NCBI GenBank assembly: GCA_020026215.1
Contig: JAHHQT010000016.1
Location: forward strand, 1-28,615
Direction of reading: 5' to 3'
DNA length: 28,615 nt
Origin: Muribaculaceae bacterium
GTDB lineage: Bacteria; Bacteroidota; Bacteroidia; Bacteroidales; Muribaculaceae
The notes under the pieces were generated by a model that had not been told where the DNA came from, did not search any database, and saw nothing but the letters and a program-made list of their open reading frames with translations. The position numbers were made by a program, and so were the translations under genes. Positions 1-8,005 of this stretch are shown here, one piece after another; within the stretch, counting starts at the first letter, position 1, and every line of letters begins with the position of its first letter.

Positions 1-55
1 AACCCAGGACCCCAACATTAAAAGTGTTGTGCTCTACCAGCTGAGCTAGCGAATC
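1..55 (-). tRNA. tRNA-Lys (anticodon TTT), partial at window edge
   Basis: On the minus strand the sequence folds as a tRNA. A 7-base acceptor strand (GATTCGC, from position 55) is followed by TA, a D arm closed by GCTC/GAGC, and a perfect 5-bp anticodon stem (CAACA/TGTTG) holding the loop CTTTTAA. The anticodon is TTT (positions 20-22), which reads Lys codons AAA/AAG. The variable loop and the first T-stem bases (CTGGG) follow, and the T-loop is cut by the window edge, so the 3' half and CCA end are not visible. The layout matches bacterial tRNA-Lys closely. Confidence 0.93.
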
Positions 56-94
56 GAACCGTTAAGTAGCAATCTTTATTCCCGATTGCGAGTG

Positions 95-126
95 CAAAGG
101 TATATCAAAAATTTATACCGTGCAAG
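95..126 (-). promoter_or_regulatory. Bacteroidota-type promoter for tRNA-Lys
   Basis: On the minus strand a perfect -7 box TACCTTTG (95-102, TAnnTTTG consensus) lies 20 bases downstream of CTTG (123-126), a partial match to the -33 box TTTG. Transcription would begin near position 88, about 30 bases before the mature tRNA end. The transcribed leader contains a small inverted repeat (GCAATC at 69-74, GATTGC at 84-89). Confidence 0.6.
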
Positions 127-152
127 TATTTATACACTTTTTTTCAAAAAAA

Positions 153-1757
153 CTAGAATCTGAATCCAAATGACAATACAATTTCGTTGTTGCTGTCCTT
201 CACTTCAGCTGTTGGAGCAATGCCAAAGTCATCTGGAGAGAATGCGTGGAAAGTAGTATTGCGAATTTTGTGCAAGTAAGCAAAGTCTGCATAGAAGTGA
301 CGGAAACGGTAACCCAAACCGGCTGTTACGTATTGGATATTGTCGTCGGTTGTATAGGACAATGTAGTTCCTGCTGTAACCACGTTTAATTCGTCAGATT
401 TGATTTCTTCTGTTGAAGGTGAAGTTTGATATGAATAACCTGCTCTAACAGCAAATTGAGGCGTTAATTTGAATTCTCCACCGATACGGAAAATATCAGA
501 TGCCTTATAGTAGGCTTTCACACAATCAGTAGTTCCGCGGTCTTCACGGCCATCATATTCTACCTTCATTGTAGGATACATATTTCTTTCGTAGTTGAAA
601 CTCAACAAACCACGACCACCGATAACACCAGCAGCACCAATCATCACTTTCCAAGGAGACTGTGCATCAAACCATGTTTCTGCGATATAGCCTTGGTCTG
701 TTTCTGCACCACCGCGAATATTATTGACGACATCAAGTTCATCAGTCTCAAACATAAATGAAGTGCTAGCGTATGCCTCTGACTTCAAAGAGAAGAATGT
801 GGGTGTATGGAATGCAAATCCCAAACGTAATTCATTAATCGGTTTCAAGATGACACCCAATTTGAAATTAGCTCCTGTACCATACATTCTGAACGAGTTT
901 TCAATACCCCAAGAAGAATATCCGTTACCAACAGCCAAATTTCCATCTTGAGAAGTTTCATAAGGAACAAATGCATTGTTCAAACTTTCACCATAGTAAG
1001 TATATTGGTTAAATTCCAAGTCTTGAATACCAACACTTGCCCCCCAATACAAAATATCATAGATATTACCACCGAAACTGATAGTATATTCGTCCAAGTG
1101 CCCTTTTTCTTCCACTTCAAATTCAGCAAATCCTGTTGTACCATTCTGATAAAGTCCCACGAAATTATCATCAACAGACAAAGGATTAATCAAATAGGAG
1201 TTGTAAGCCAAAATACTCATCCAAGGCGCATTGGAATCGAGATAAGGATTGTAGGAAGTTGACTCACCCAATTCGCTTGCCTTCCAACCATAATCGTTGG
1301 TTTGACCCGCAACATAGTTAGTCATTGAATTTTGAATATTGTCCACAGCCCCCATATATCTTCTGTTGAAATTAGCCAAACGATTGTAAGAGCAACCCCA
1401 GTTGAAGTTAGGCATTACATCGTTACCTATTTTCAAAGAACCCACATAACCGAAGTTATTGAAAGAAAAAGCGGCATCGTTTTTCAGTTTCTCGCCATTG
1501 GTCTTTGTGGTTTGAAAATTCCAATCGAACGAGAAGTTAATGTCAGAACTTCTATAGATGCCAATACCTCCCGGGTTTTGAGCCAAAGTGGAAATATCAC
1601 CACCCAAAGCTCCGAAAGCACCAGCCATAGACATAAAACGTGCTGTTCCCTTCAAATCCGTTTGTGATGCACTATATAAATCGAATGCACTTTGTGCATA
1701 GCTATTCTGCGTAAACAAAGCTAAAGCAAATCCTAATAATAGATATTTACATTTCAT
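153..1757 (-). CDS. OmpP1/FadL-like outer-membrane barrel protein
   Basis: This is a 534-residue secreted protein. Its signal peptide (residues 1-21, ending NSYA before Gln) is followed by the N-terminal pattern of FadL-like transporters: a Gly/Ala-rich segment with GALGGD and an NPGG turn at about residues 47-66. The remainder alternates short beta strands and loops, and the protein ends in aromatic Phe (FGFRF), as outer-membrane barrels recognised by BamA do. In Bacteroidales such proteins are often annotated as hemin receptor or OmpP1/FadL/TodX family. FadL itself carries long-chain fatty acids across the outer membrane; the substrate here is unknown. The stop is TAG at 153. It lies 35 bases downstream of the low-complexity secreted protein gene and is probably co-transcribed with it. 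No clear terminator hairpin follows. Confidence 0.82.
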   Translation of the reverse strand: MKCKYLLLGFALALFTQNSYAQSAFDLYSASQTDLKGTARFMSMAGAFGALGGDISTLAQNPGGIGIYRSSDINFSFDWNFQTTKTNGEKLKNDAAFSFNNFGYVGSLKIGNDVMPNFNWGCSYNRLANFNRRYMGAVDNIQNSMTNYVAGQTNDYGWKASELGESTSYNPYLDSNAPWMSILAYNSYLINPLSVDDNFVGLYQNGTTGFAEFEVEEKGHLDEYTISFGGNIYDILYWGASVGIQDLEFNQYTYYGESLNNAFVPYETSQDGNLAVGNGYSSWGIENSFRMYGTGANFKLGVILKPINELRLGFAFHTPTFFSLKSEAYASTSFMFETDELDVVNNIRGGAETDQGYIAETWFDAQSPWKVMIGAAGVIGGRGLLSFNYERNMYPTMKVEYDGREDRGTTDCVKAYYKASDIFRIGGEFKLTPQFAVRAGYSYQTSPSTEEIKSDELNVVTAGTTLSYTTDDNIQYVTAGLGYRFRHFYADFAYLHKIRNTTFHAFSPDDFGIAPTAEVKDSNNEIVLSFGFRF

Positions 1758-1792
1758 AATTGTTGATTTTTAAATTCTACCCAATAATGACA

Positions 1793-2941
1793 TTATCTTC
1801 TGTCACCGCGTCCACCGCCGCCAAATGAGCCACGGCCTCCGCCACCTCCTCTATGTGAACCTGAACTGAAACCTCCTCTGTGAGAAGAGTTAGAGTTGTT
1901 GTTGAAGGATGGTTGACGTCTGCTACTGCTTGGACGCTCCAATTCATATTTTCTTTCAGGAGAATTTGAATTGTTGTATCTGCGATTGTGGTTGTTGCTA
2001 TTATTTCTATTATACTCGTTATTGGAACGGTTGCCTCTGCCTCCATTATAGTAGCTTGTTCCCGGTCTTCTTCTGTCAGTATTCACATTGCTGTTACCCT
2101 GTGCAGGATTGTAAGTCTTGTGGTGCGTTCTTTCGTAATTGCTTTGAGAAGGACGACGACCATTTGAACGTGAACTGCTGTATGATGAAGACATCGGTCT
2201 GCGACCAGAATTTACCGTACTATTACTTCCGTGGCTTCCTCCAAACGGACGACGGCCATTTGAATTATAACGATGGCTATAAGAAGGATAGTAAGGATAA
2301 TACGGGTCGTAGTGTGGATAGTACGGGTAATAAGGAGGATAGTAATGTGGATAATAGTATGGAGGGTAATAGCTTGGTCCCCAATAAGAGAAGTTCCAGC
2401 TCCAATATGGACCTGACCAACTATTGAATCCCCAACTGAATCCGCCGTAGTTCCAACCGAATCCCCAACTATACGGGCGATACCAACTGTCCCAAGGATC
2501 GAAGAAATCAATATGTACTGACGGTGTACCGATATAAATATTTACATCGTTGGCATAGTACAATTCTTTCAAGTCTTCATCGTCAGACTCAGTGATAATA
2601 TTCGGATTGTCGAAGCGTTCCAAACGTTCTGTATATTCAAAAACGTCATTCGAACTCTTACGTTCCTGTTTCAATTGAGTAGTGTCGTTTTGTTTATAAA
2701 TACCGCCACGTCTATTATACTCATCAACATCACGAGAAGATGAATTATAGTTTTCGTAGGTCGGAGACTTAAAATCGTGGTCTTCGACTGTTTTATTATA
2801 GACAGATTTAGGAGTCTCTTTCTTTTGTTTTGCCACCTTAGGTTTTGATGAAGAGTTGTAATAAATATCATCATCGTAAAAATCCTGTGCATTGGAAACA
2901 AAAGGAATCAATAATAATATGCTCAACAATAATTTTTTCAT
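1793..2941 (-). CDS. Secreted low-complexity Tyr/Pro- and Ser/Asn/Arg-rich protein, function unknown
   Basis: This 382-residue protein has a good signal peptide (residues 1-18, ending VSNA before Gln-Asp). An acidic, Asn/Ser-rich stretch runs to about residue 140. A Trp/Gly/Phe-rich block at about 150-195 (SWGFGWNYGGFSWGFNSW) is followed by a Tyr/Pro/His block at about 195-225 made of short PYY/PHY units. The tail is rich in Ser, Asn and Arg and ends in Gly-rich RGG-like repeats (about 360-382). No enzymatic domain is visible. Related Bacteroides proteins have been labelled 'vitellogenin II', a name I would not use because it reflects composition only. It probably acts in the periplasm or at the cell surface and may be largely disordered. 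It precedes the FadL-like gene in the same direction. It is a real gene: the signal peptide sits at a plausible start and the reading frame is long and continuous. Confidence 0.75.
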   Translation of the reverse strand: MKKLLLSILLLIPFVSNAQDFYDDDIYYNSSSKPKVAKQKKETPKSVYNKTVEDHDFKSPTYENYNSSSRDVDEYNRRGGIYKQNDTTQLKQERKSSNDVFEYTERLERFDNPNIITESDDEDLKELYYANDVNIYIGTPSVHIDFFDPWDSWYRPYSWGFGWNYGGFSWGFNSWSGPYWSWNFSYWGPSYYPPYYYPHYYPPYYPYYPHYDPYYPYYPSYSHRYNSNGRRPFGGSHGSNSTVNSGRRPMSSSYSSSRSNGRRPSQSNYERTHHKTYNPAQGNSNVNTDRRRPGTSYYNGGRGNRSNNEYNRNNSNNHNRRYNNSNSPERKYELERPSSSRRQPSFNNNSNSSHRGGFSSGSHRGGGGGRGSFGGGGRGDRR

Positions 2942-3007
2942 AAATCTAAGTGTTTAATTTACTATTGGACTTGTTAGAATCGAAATAGTTTAATTGATTA
3001 TATTATA

Positions 3008-3015
3008 CAAATATA
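3008..3015 (-). promoter_or_regulatory. -7 box upstream of the low-complexity protein and FadL-like pair
   Basis: TATATTTG on the minus strand matches the Bacteroidota -7 consensus TAnnTTTG exactly. It lies about 67 bases upstream of the ATG at 2941, just past the trmN6 stop codon. I found no -33 TTTG at the expected 19-21 base spacing, so only the -7 element is supported. Confidence 0.4.
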
Positions 3016-3022
3016 GCATATG

Positions 3023-3730
3023 TCAGAAATCCAAATAAAAATCTGATGTTAAAATTCTATATTTTTCGGAAAATTCATTGTCTTTGTCCCTGATATTCAA
3101 ATCCGAACATTCTTTTTCAACCGAATATTTGACAAATTCCCATAGAATACGCTTCGGAGCTTTATTTTCCTTAGTATGTACAAATACCTGTTTTTTTAAC
3201 CAAAAATTCGCTTCACCAGCCACAAATTCCACATCCGTCTGAATCGTATCGGGGGTAATCAAAGCAAAAACTCCCTTGTCATCCAAGAGCCGATATGCCT
3301 GTACAAACAATTGGTCGAAAGGCAACGAGGAAGAATGTCGCGCCATCGCCCTCCCCTTGTCAGCCGAACTGTTTCCTGTCAAGAAGAACGGAGGGTTAGA
3401 AACAATCAAGTCAAATTTATCCGTAGTTTGAAACCGAGTAAAATCACATAGCTCCACCTTCAGTCGATTCCCCCAGGGTGAATGATTGAAATTATACGCC
3501 GCTTCCCCGGCTGCTTCCTCATTGATTTCTACAGCCGTCACCAAAGCCTCTTCGTTACGCTGTGCAACCATCAATGAAATCAAGCCAGTACCTGCACCAA
3601 TATCCAATACTTTTCGGGCATTCGCCACGTCACACCAAGCGCCAAGCAGAACGCCATCGGATCCTGCCTTCATTGCACTTTTTTCCTGTAATAATTCGAA
3701 CTTCTTAAAACGGAATATATTATCACCCAT
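3023..3730 (-). CDS. trmN6: tRNA1(Val) (adenine(37)-N6)-methyltransferase
   Basis: This protein of 235 residues is a class I SAM-dependent methyltransferase of the TrmN6/YfiC type. TrmN6 methylates N6 of A37 next to the anticodon of tRNA-Val. The SAM-binding motif I (VLDIGAGTG) is at residues 41-49. The NPPF motif of N6-adenine methyltransferases is at 112-115, and the N-terminal FRFKKFELLQ and GSDGVLLGAW segments are typical of the family. I chose ATG at 3730 because family members begin close to this FxFKxF segment. The frame stays open 16 codons further upstream to 3778, but that part runs through the terminator hairpin of the preceding gene and is probably not translated. The gene upstream is the M13 peptidase, and its terminator ends only about 20 bases before this start. 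Confidence 0.88.
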   Translation of the reverse strand: MGDNIFRFKKFELLQEKSAMKAGSDGVLLGAWCDVANARKVLDIGAGTGLISLMVAQRNEEALVTAVEINEEAAGEAAYNFNHSPWGNRLKVELCDFTRFQTTDKFDLIVSNPPFFLTGNSSADKGRAMARHSSSLPFDQLFVQAYRLLDDKGVFALITPDTIQTDVEFVAGEANFWLKKQVFVHTKENKAPKRILWEFVKYSVEKECSDLNIRDKDNEFSEKYRILTSDFYLDF

Positions 3731-3749
3731 AATCAAGTGTAAATATACA

Positions 3750-3787
3750 AAAAGAGCTTTACATAAGAAAATATGCAAAGCTCTTTT
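3750..3787 (-). terminator. Rho-independent terminator after the M13 peptidase gene
   Basis: A perfect 10-bp inverted repeat (AAAGAGCTTT at 3751-3760, AAAGCTCTTT at 3777-3786, one more A-T pair outside) encloses a 16-base loop. On the minus strand the stem is followed by a T-rich run. It starts 20 bases after the peptidase stop codon and lies just upstream of trmN6. Confidence 0.75.
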
Positions 3788-3807
3788 AAGATATATTCTA
3801 TCGTTTA

Positions 3808-5847
3808 TTACCAGATTACTACACGGTCTTCAGGAGCCAAGTACATAGCATCACCTTCTTGAATATCGAATGCATCATAGAATGTGTCGATATTTTTAAG
3901 TGTAGCGTTTACACGCCATCTACCCAAAGAGTGTTCGTCCATAGTTGTGCGACGAAGAATTTCAGCATCACGAATATTATCAGCCCATACGTGAGCGTAT
4001 GACAAGTAGAAACGTTGAGCAGGAGTCAAGCCGTCAACAGTTTTGTTTTCTTGAGCTTCTTTAGTCTTCATGTATGCGCTGTAAGCGATACGCAAACCAC
4101 CTTGGTCAGCGATGTTTTCACCCAAAGTCAAACGACCGTTAGCGTGTTGGTCACCAAGGACAACGATGCTGTCGAATTGAGCGACCAATTTGTCTGCAAG
4201 AGCGTTGAATTTTTGAGCGTCTTCATCTGTCCACCAGTTCACCATATCACCTTTTTTGTCAAAGTTACGACCCATATCGTCAAATCCGTGAGTCATTTCG
4301 TGACCGATAACGACACCGATTGCACCGTAAACGTCAGCATCCAATGCATCAGGAGCAAAGAATGGGTTTTGAAGAATACCTGCAGGGAAACAGATTTCGT
4401 TAGTTGATGGGTTGTAGTATGCATTAACAGTTTGAGGAGTCATACCCCATTCTGCTCTATCAACAGGTTTACCGCATTTTTCGTTGCTGTCTTTAACGTG
4501 GAACAAGTTAGCTTCTTTCACATTTTGCCAGTAGTATTTTTCAGGATCGATGTTGATAGCTGAATAGTCTTTCCATTTGTCAGGATAACCGATCTTAACA
4601 GTAAATGCAGACAATTTTTCTTGAGCACGAGCCTTAGTTGCATCGCTCATCCAAGTAGAAGTAGTGATGTGTTCGCTCAAAGATTCTTTCAAGTTGTTGA
4701 CCAATTCAATCATACGTTGTTTAGATTCTGCAGGGAAATATTTTTCAACGTAAAGTTGGCCTAGAGCTTCGCCAAGAAGTCCGTCAGGAACAGCCAAAGC
4801 ACGTTTCCAACGTGGACGATCTTGTTTAGCACCGGAGATAACTTTAGAGAAGTTGAATGCTGCTGTACGGAAATCGTCGCTCAAGCAACCGTCAGCACTG
4901 CTGATCAAATTGAATGCAAGGTAATCCTTGATTATTTGTTCGTCGTATTTGTTAAGAATTTCGTCAACTTTAGCCATTGACTTAGGTTGCATTACGCAGA
5001 TAGAATCAACGTATGGCAAGTAAAGGTCTTCGAAATATTGTTTCCAGTTGATAGCTGTGTTATTCTTAGCAACGTCTTCCATTTTGAAGATGTTGTATTG
5101 AGCCGCCAAGTCGCGTTGTTCAGTTCTTGACATAGCCACTGCTGCCAATTCATTTTCAATATTCAACACGTTGTCGCGAACACGTTCAGCAGCGATTGAA
5201 TCATAGCCTGAAAGTTTACAAACTTCTACGATGTAGTTTTTGTAAGCAGCCATAATTTCGTCGTTTCTTTCGTTCTTTTCAACGTAGTAGTCCTTGTCAC
5301 CAAGTCCAAGTCCACCTTGTCCCCAATAAAGGATATTGATATCAGAGTTCTTCAAGTCGCTCATTACAGCAACACCGAAGAATGGAGAAGAATAAGTGTG
5401 CATCCAAGCGATGATTTTAGAGAAATCAGCACGTTTAGATTCGTTGATGCGTTTCAAGTCTTCTTGAATTGCAGCAGCACCTTCTTCGTTCAAGCGTGCA
5501 CTGTCCATACCCATTGCATACAAGTCAGCAATTTTTTGAGCAATGCTGCCTTTTTCATTCTTTTGAGCTGAAATTTCATTGACTAATTTTAGTAATTGGT
5601 CTTTGTTGTTTTCACCCAACATATCGAATGAACCGTAACGAGAATACTCGTCTTTCAATGGGTTGTTTTTTTGCCAGCCACCACAAGCATATTGATAAAA
5701 ATCTTCTTTTGGTGAAACTGATTCGTCCATGTTCTCTTTTTGAGCACCTGTTTTCAAAGATGCAGAGACTTCACTCTTTGGACTAGTACACATAGTTGTA
5801 GCTAAACCTACAAGAGTTAGTGCCATAATACCATACTTTAGTTTCAT
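3808..5847 (-). CDS. pepO: M13 family (neprilysin/PepO-like) zinc metallopeptidase, probable lipoprotein
   Basis: This 679-residue endopeptidase is expected outside the cytoplasm. A hydrophobic signal ends at Cys20 in a weak lipobox (TTMC), so membrane anchoring is likely but not certain. The zinc site is complete: HEMTH at 516-520 (His516, Glu517, His520) and Glu577 in GENIAD, with Asp581 following. The substrate-backbone motif NAYY is at about 475-478, and the C terminus ends in a Trp (RVVIW) as M13 enzymes do. M13 peptidases cleave small to medium peptides; the natural substrate here is unknown. Length and domain order are normal for the family. It lies 26 bases downstream of the ABC-F gene, so read-through from that promoter is likely, and it ends at a clear terminator. 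Confidence 0.92.
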   Translation of the reverse strand: MKLKYGIMALTLVGLATTMCTSPKSEVSASLKTGAQKENMDESVSPKEDFYQYACGGWQKNNPLKDEYSRYGSFDMLGENNKDQLLKLVNEISAQKNEKGSIAQKIADLYAMGMDSARLNEEGAAAIQEDLKRINESKRADFSKIIAWMHTYSSPFFGVAVMSDLKNSDINILYWGQGGLGLGDKDYYVEKNERNDEIMAAYKNYIVEVCKLSGYDSIAAERVRDNVLNIENELAAVAMSRTEQRDLAAQYNIFKMEDVAKNNTAINWKQYFEDLYLPYVDSICVMQPKSMAKVDEILNKYDEQIIKDYLAFNLISSADGCLSDDFRTAAFNFSKVISGAKQDRPRWKRALAVPDGLLGEALGQLYVEKYFPAESKQRMIELVNNLKESLSEHITTSTWMSDATKARAQEKLSAFTVKIGYPDKWKDYSAINIDPEKYYWQNVKEANLFHVKDSNEKCGKPVDRAEWGMTPQTVNAYYNPSTNEICFPAGILQNPFFAPDALDADVYGAIGVVIGHEMTHGFDDMGRNFDKKGDMVNWWTDEDAQKFNALADKLVAQFDSIVVLGDQHANGRLTLGENIADQGGLRIAYSAYMKTKEAQENKTVDGLTPAQRFYLSYAHVWADNIRDAEILRRTTMDEHSLGRWRVNATLKNIDTFYDAFDIQEGDAMYLAPEDRVVIW

Positions 5848-5873
5848 ATAAAATATTATTTAGAAATTAATAA

Positions 5874-7805
5874 TTATTCTTTGTTCTTGAAGTCCTCCAA
5901 CTCCATTGATGCCAACTCCCAGTCACTCATGGCATTGTCAAGATTTTTCGACACCTTGGCATGATTCTGGTAGAGTTCGTCACCAATTTCCCCGGCAGCC
6001 AATTTAGCTTCCACTTCTGCCAATTCAGCTTCAAGTTTCGCTATATTTTCTTCAGCAAGCGTCACTCGCTTTTCAAACTTGCGGAGCATCTTGTCATATT
6101 CCTTTTGTTCGATATACGACCTTTTGTTCTTGCTTTCTACCTGTGGTTTGTCAGCAGTTTTGGTTTCAGTTTTCTGTGTCTCAATCTCCTTAAGAGACTC
6201 CATATTCTTATTTCGAAGGAATTCATAGATACCGCCCAAATGTTCTCGCACCCTGCCGCCTCCGAATTCATATACTTTTTCAACCAATCCGTCCAAGAAA
6301 TCACGGTCGTGAGATACGACAATCACCGTTCCGTCGAAATCCTTGATAGCTTGTTTCAAAACATCCTTTGTCTTAATATCCAAGTGGTTGGTAGGCTCAT
6401 CGAGAATCAGCAAGTTGACCGGTTCAAGCAATAGACGAATCATTGCCAAACGTGTCCTTTCACCTCCGGAAAGCACCTTCACCTTTTTGTCAGAAGCCTC
6501 ACCACCAAACATAAACGCACCAAGAATATCACGTATTTTTGTACGAATATCCCCTACGGCAACTTGATCAATGGTATCGAATACTGTAATCTCACCATCC
6601 AGCAAAGAGGCCTGGTTTTGTGCAAAGTAACCAATCTTCACGTTATGACCGATTTTCAAATTTCCGTCGAAATCAATTTCGTTCATAATACATTTCACCA
6701 AAGTTGACTTACCCTCTCCGTTCTTGCCGACAAATGCCACTTTCTCACCACGCTTGATAATGAAATCGACATTGTCAAACACTTGATGGTCGCCATAGCG
6801 TTTGCCTACGCCTTCGCAAATCACAGGATAGTCTCCAGAACGCGGAGCAGGTGGAAATTTCAGGTTCAAGTGAGAGTTATCGACCTCATCCACTTCAATC
6901 AACTCGATTTTAGCAAGTTGCTTGATTCTACTTTGAACCTGTACAGCCTTGGTAGCCTGATATCTGAAACGTTCAATAAAGTCTTCTGTTTCTTGAATTT
7001 GTTTTTGTTGGTTTTGGAATGCACGCATTTGCTGTTCCACTCGTTCTTTCCTCAAATCCAAGAATTTCGAATAATTCACACGGTAGTCATAGACCTTCCC
7101 GCATGAAATCTCGATGGTACGCGATGTAATATTATCAATAAACGCCTTATCGTGTGATACCAATAATACCACATTGGCTTTCGTTTTCAAGAAGTTTTCA
7201 AGCCATTGGATAGATTCAATATCCAAGTGGTTAGTAGGTTCGTCCAGCAACAAAACATCAGGACGTTGCAAAAGCAATTTTGCCAATTCAATACGCATAC
7301 GCCAACCGCCACTAAATTCAGAAGTATTGCGGTTAAAATCCGTACGCAAGAAACCTAATCCCAACAAAGTTTTCTCGACTTCTGCCTCTCCATTATCACT
7401 TTCCTTCATCAATATAATTTCATTGAGGCTTGACATTTTGTCAATCAAATGCTGATATCCTTCACTTTCATAGTCTATTCGGGTCGATAATTCTTTATTG
7501 ACTTGTTCCAAGTGTTTCTTCAATGTGTCAATCTCCCCGAAAGCAGTCTTCACTTCTTCCAAAACAGTACGGGTATCCGACAAAATCATTTGTTGAGGAA
7601 GATAACCTATAGTGATGTCATTGGGTACAGATACAACTCCTGTGGTAGGTTTCTGCAAACCGGCAATAATCTTTAACATTGTAGATTTTCCGGCTCCGTT
7701 CTTCCCGACAAGAGCGATTTTATCTTTTTTATTGATTACAAAATTTACTTCTTTGAATAGCGCTGTACAATTAAATTCAACGCTCAAGTTCTGTACTGAA
7801 ATCAT
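5874..7805 (-). CDS. ABC-F family ATP-binding protein (ribosome-associated type)
   Basis: This cytoplasmic protein of 643 residues has two ABC ATPase domains in tandem and no membrane domain, the ABC-F arrangement. Domain 1 has Walker A GKNGAGKST (about 34-42), signature SGGWRMR and Walker B LLLDEPTNHLD. Domain 2 has GKNGEGKST, LSGGERTRLAM and LLILDEPTNHLD. The inter-domain linker is charged and helical, and a C-terminal coiled coil rich in Glu/Lys/Ala follows residue about 560, as in Uup and YdiF/YheS members. ABC-F proteins act on ribosomes during translation, and some give antibiotic resistance; nothing here indicates a resistance subtype. ATG at 7805 is the start chosen. An upstream in-frame ATG at 7844 would lie inside the predicted -7 box. 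Confidence 0.9.
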   Translation of the reverse strand: MISVQNLSVEFNCTALFKEVNFVINKKDKIALVGKNGAGKSTMLKIIAGLQKPTTGVVSVPNDITIGYLPQQMILSDTRTVLEEVKTAFGEIDTLKKHLEQVNKELSTRIDYESEGYQHLIDKMSSLNEIILMKESDNGEAEVEKTLLGLGFLRTDFNRNTSEFSGGWRMRIELAKLLLQRPDVLLLDEPTNHLDIESIQWLENFLKTKANVVLLVSHDKAFIDNITSRTIEISCGKVYDYRVNYSKFLDLRKERVEQQMRAFQNQQKQIQETEDFIERFRYQATKAVQVQSRIKQLAKIELIEVDEVDNSHLNLKFPPAPRSGDYPVICEGVGKRYGDHQVFDNVDFIIKRGEKVAFVGKNGEGKSTLVKCIMNEIDFDGNLKIGHNVKIGYFAQNQASLLDGEITVFDTIDQVAVGDIRTKIRDILGAFMFGGEASDKKVKVLSGGERTRLAMIRLLLEPVNLLILDEPTNHLDIKTKDVLKQAIKDFDGTVIVVSHDRDFLDGLVEKVYEFGGGRVREHLGGIYEFLRNKNMESLKEIETQKTETKTADKPQVESKNKRSYIEQKEYDKMLRKFEKRVTLAEENIAKLEAELAEVEAKLAAGEIGDELYQNHAKVSKNLDNAMSDWELASMELEDFKNKE

Positions 7806-7841
7806 TTCAAGTATAAAAAGTCTATAAGTTACATCTAAATA

Positions 7842-7872
7842 CAAAATTAGTTATTTTTAGGCGTATTCTAAA
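7842..7872 (-). promoter_or_regulatory. Promoter of the ABC-F and M13 peptidase unit
   Basis: On the minus strand TAATTTTG (7842-7849) is a perfect TAnnTTTG -7 box. TTTA (7869-7872) lies 19 bases upstream as a three-of-four -33 match. Transcription would start near 7836, which supports ATG 7805 as the ABC-F start. Confidence 0.55.
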
Positions 7873-7952
7873 TATTGTTATATTATAATTGGTTAAAATT
7901 CATATTATCTGCTACCTAAAAACAAATAAATCGCGTATTTTTATAATAAAAC

Positions 7953-7983
7953 AAAAGTCCGATTAAAACTTAACCGGACTTTT
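7953..7983 (-). terminator. Terminator of the lpxD-lpxC/fabZ-lpxA operon
   Basis: A 9-bp perfect stem (AAAAGTCCG at 7953-7961 with CGGACTTTT at 7975-7983) encloses a 13-base loop. On the minus strand it is followed by TTTT-G-TTTT. It starts 22 bases after the lpxA stop codon. Confidence 0.8.
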
Positions 7984-8005
7984 ATATTTTGAGTCTATGT
8001 ATCTA

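Noticed and set aside
1..152. Integration site of a mobile element at tRNA-Lys
   Set aside because: No integrase, no direct repeat of the tRNA end and no foreign-looking genes are visible; the tRNA 3' end, where such sites lie, is outside the window.
1777..2511. Several open frames on both strands inside the low-complexity protein gene
   Set aside because: They are by-products of biased codons in repeats, lack signals or known motifs, and overlap a continuous frame that has a proper signal peptide.
3731..3778. Longer trmN6 start (ATG at 3778)
   Set aside because: The extra 16 codons run through the terminator hairpin of the peptidase gene, add no conserved sequence, and family members begin near ATG 3730.
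5874..7805. ABC-F gene as an antibiotic resistance gene
   Set aside because: Motifs show only the general ABC-F class; the inter-domain linker does not let me place it in a resistance subgroup, and core-genome ABC-F genes are common.
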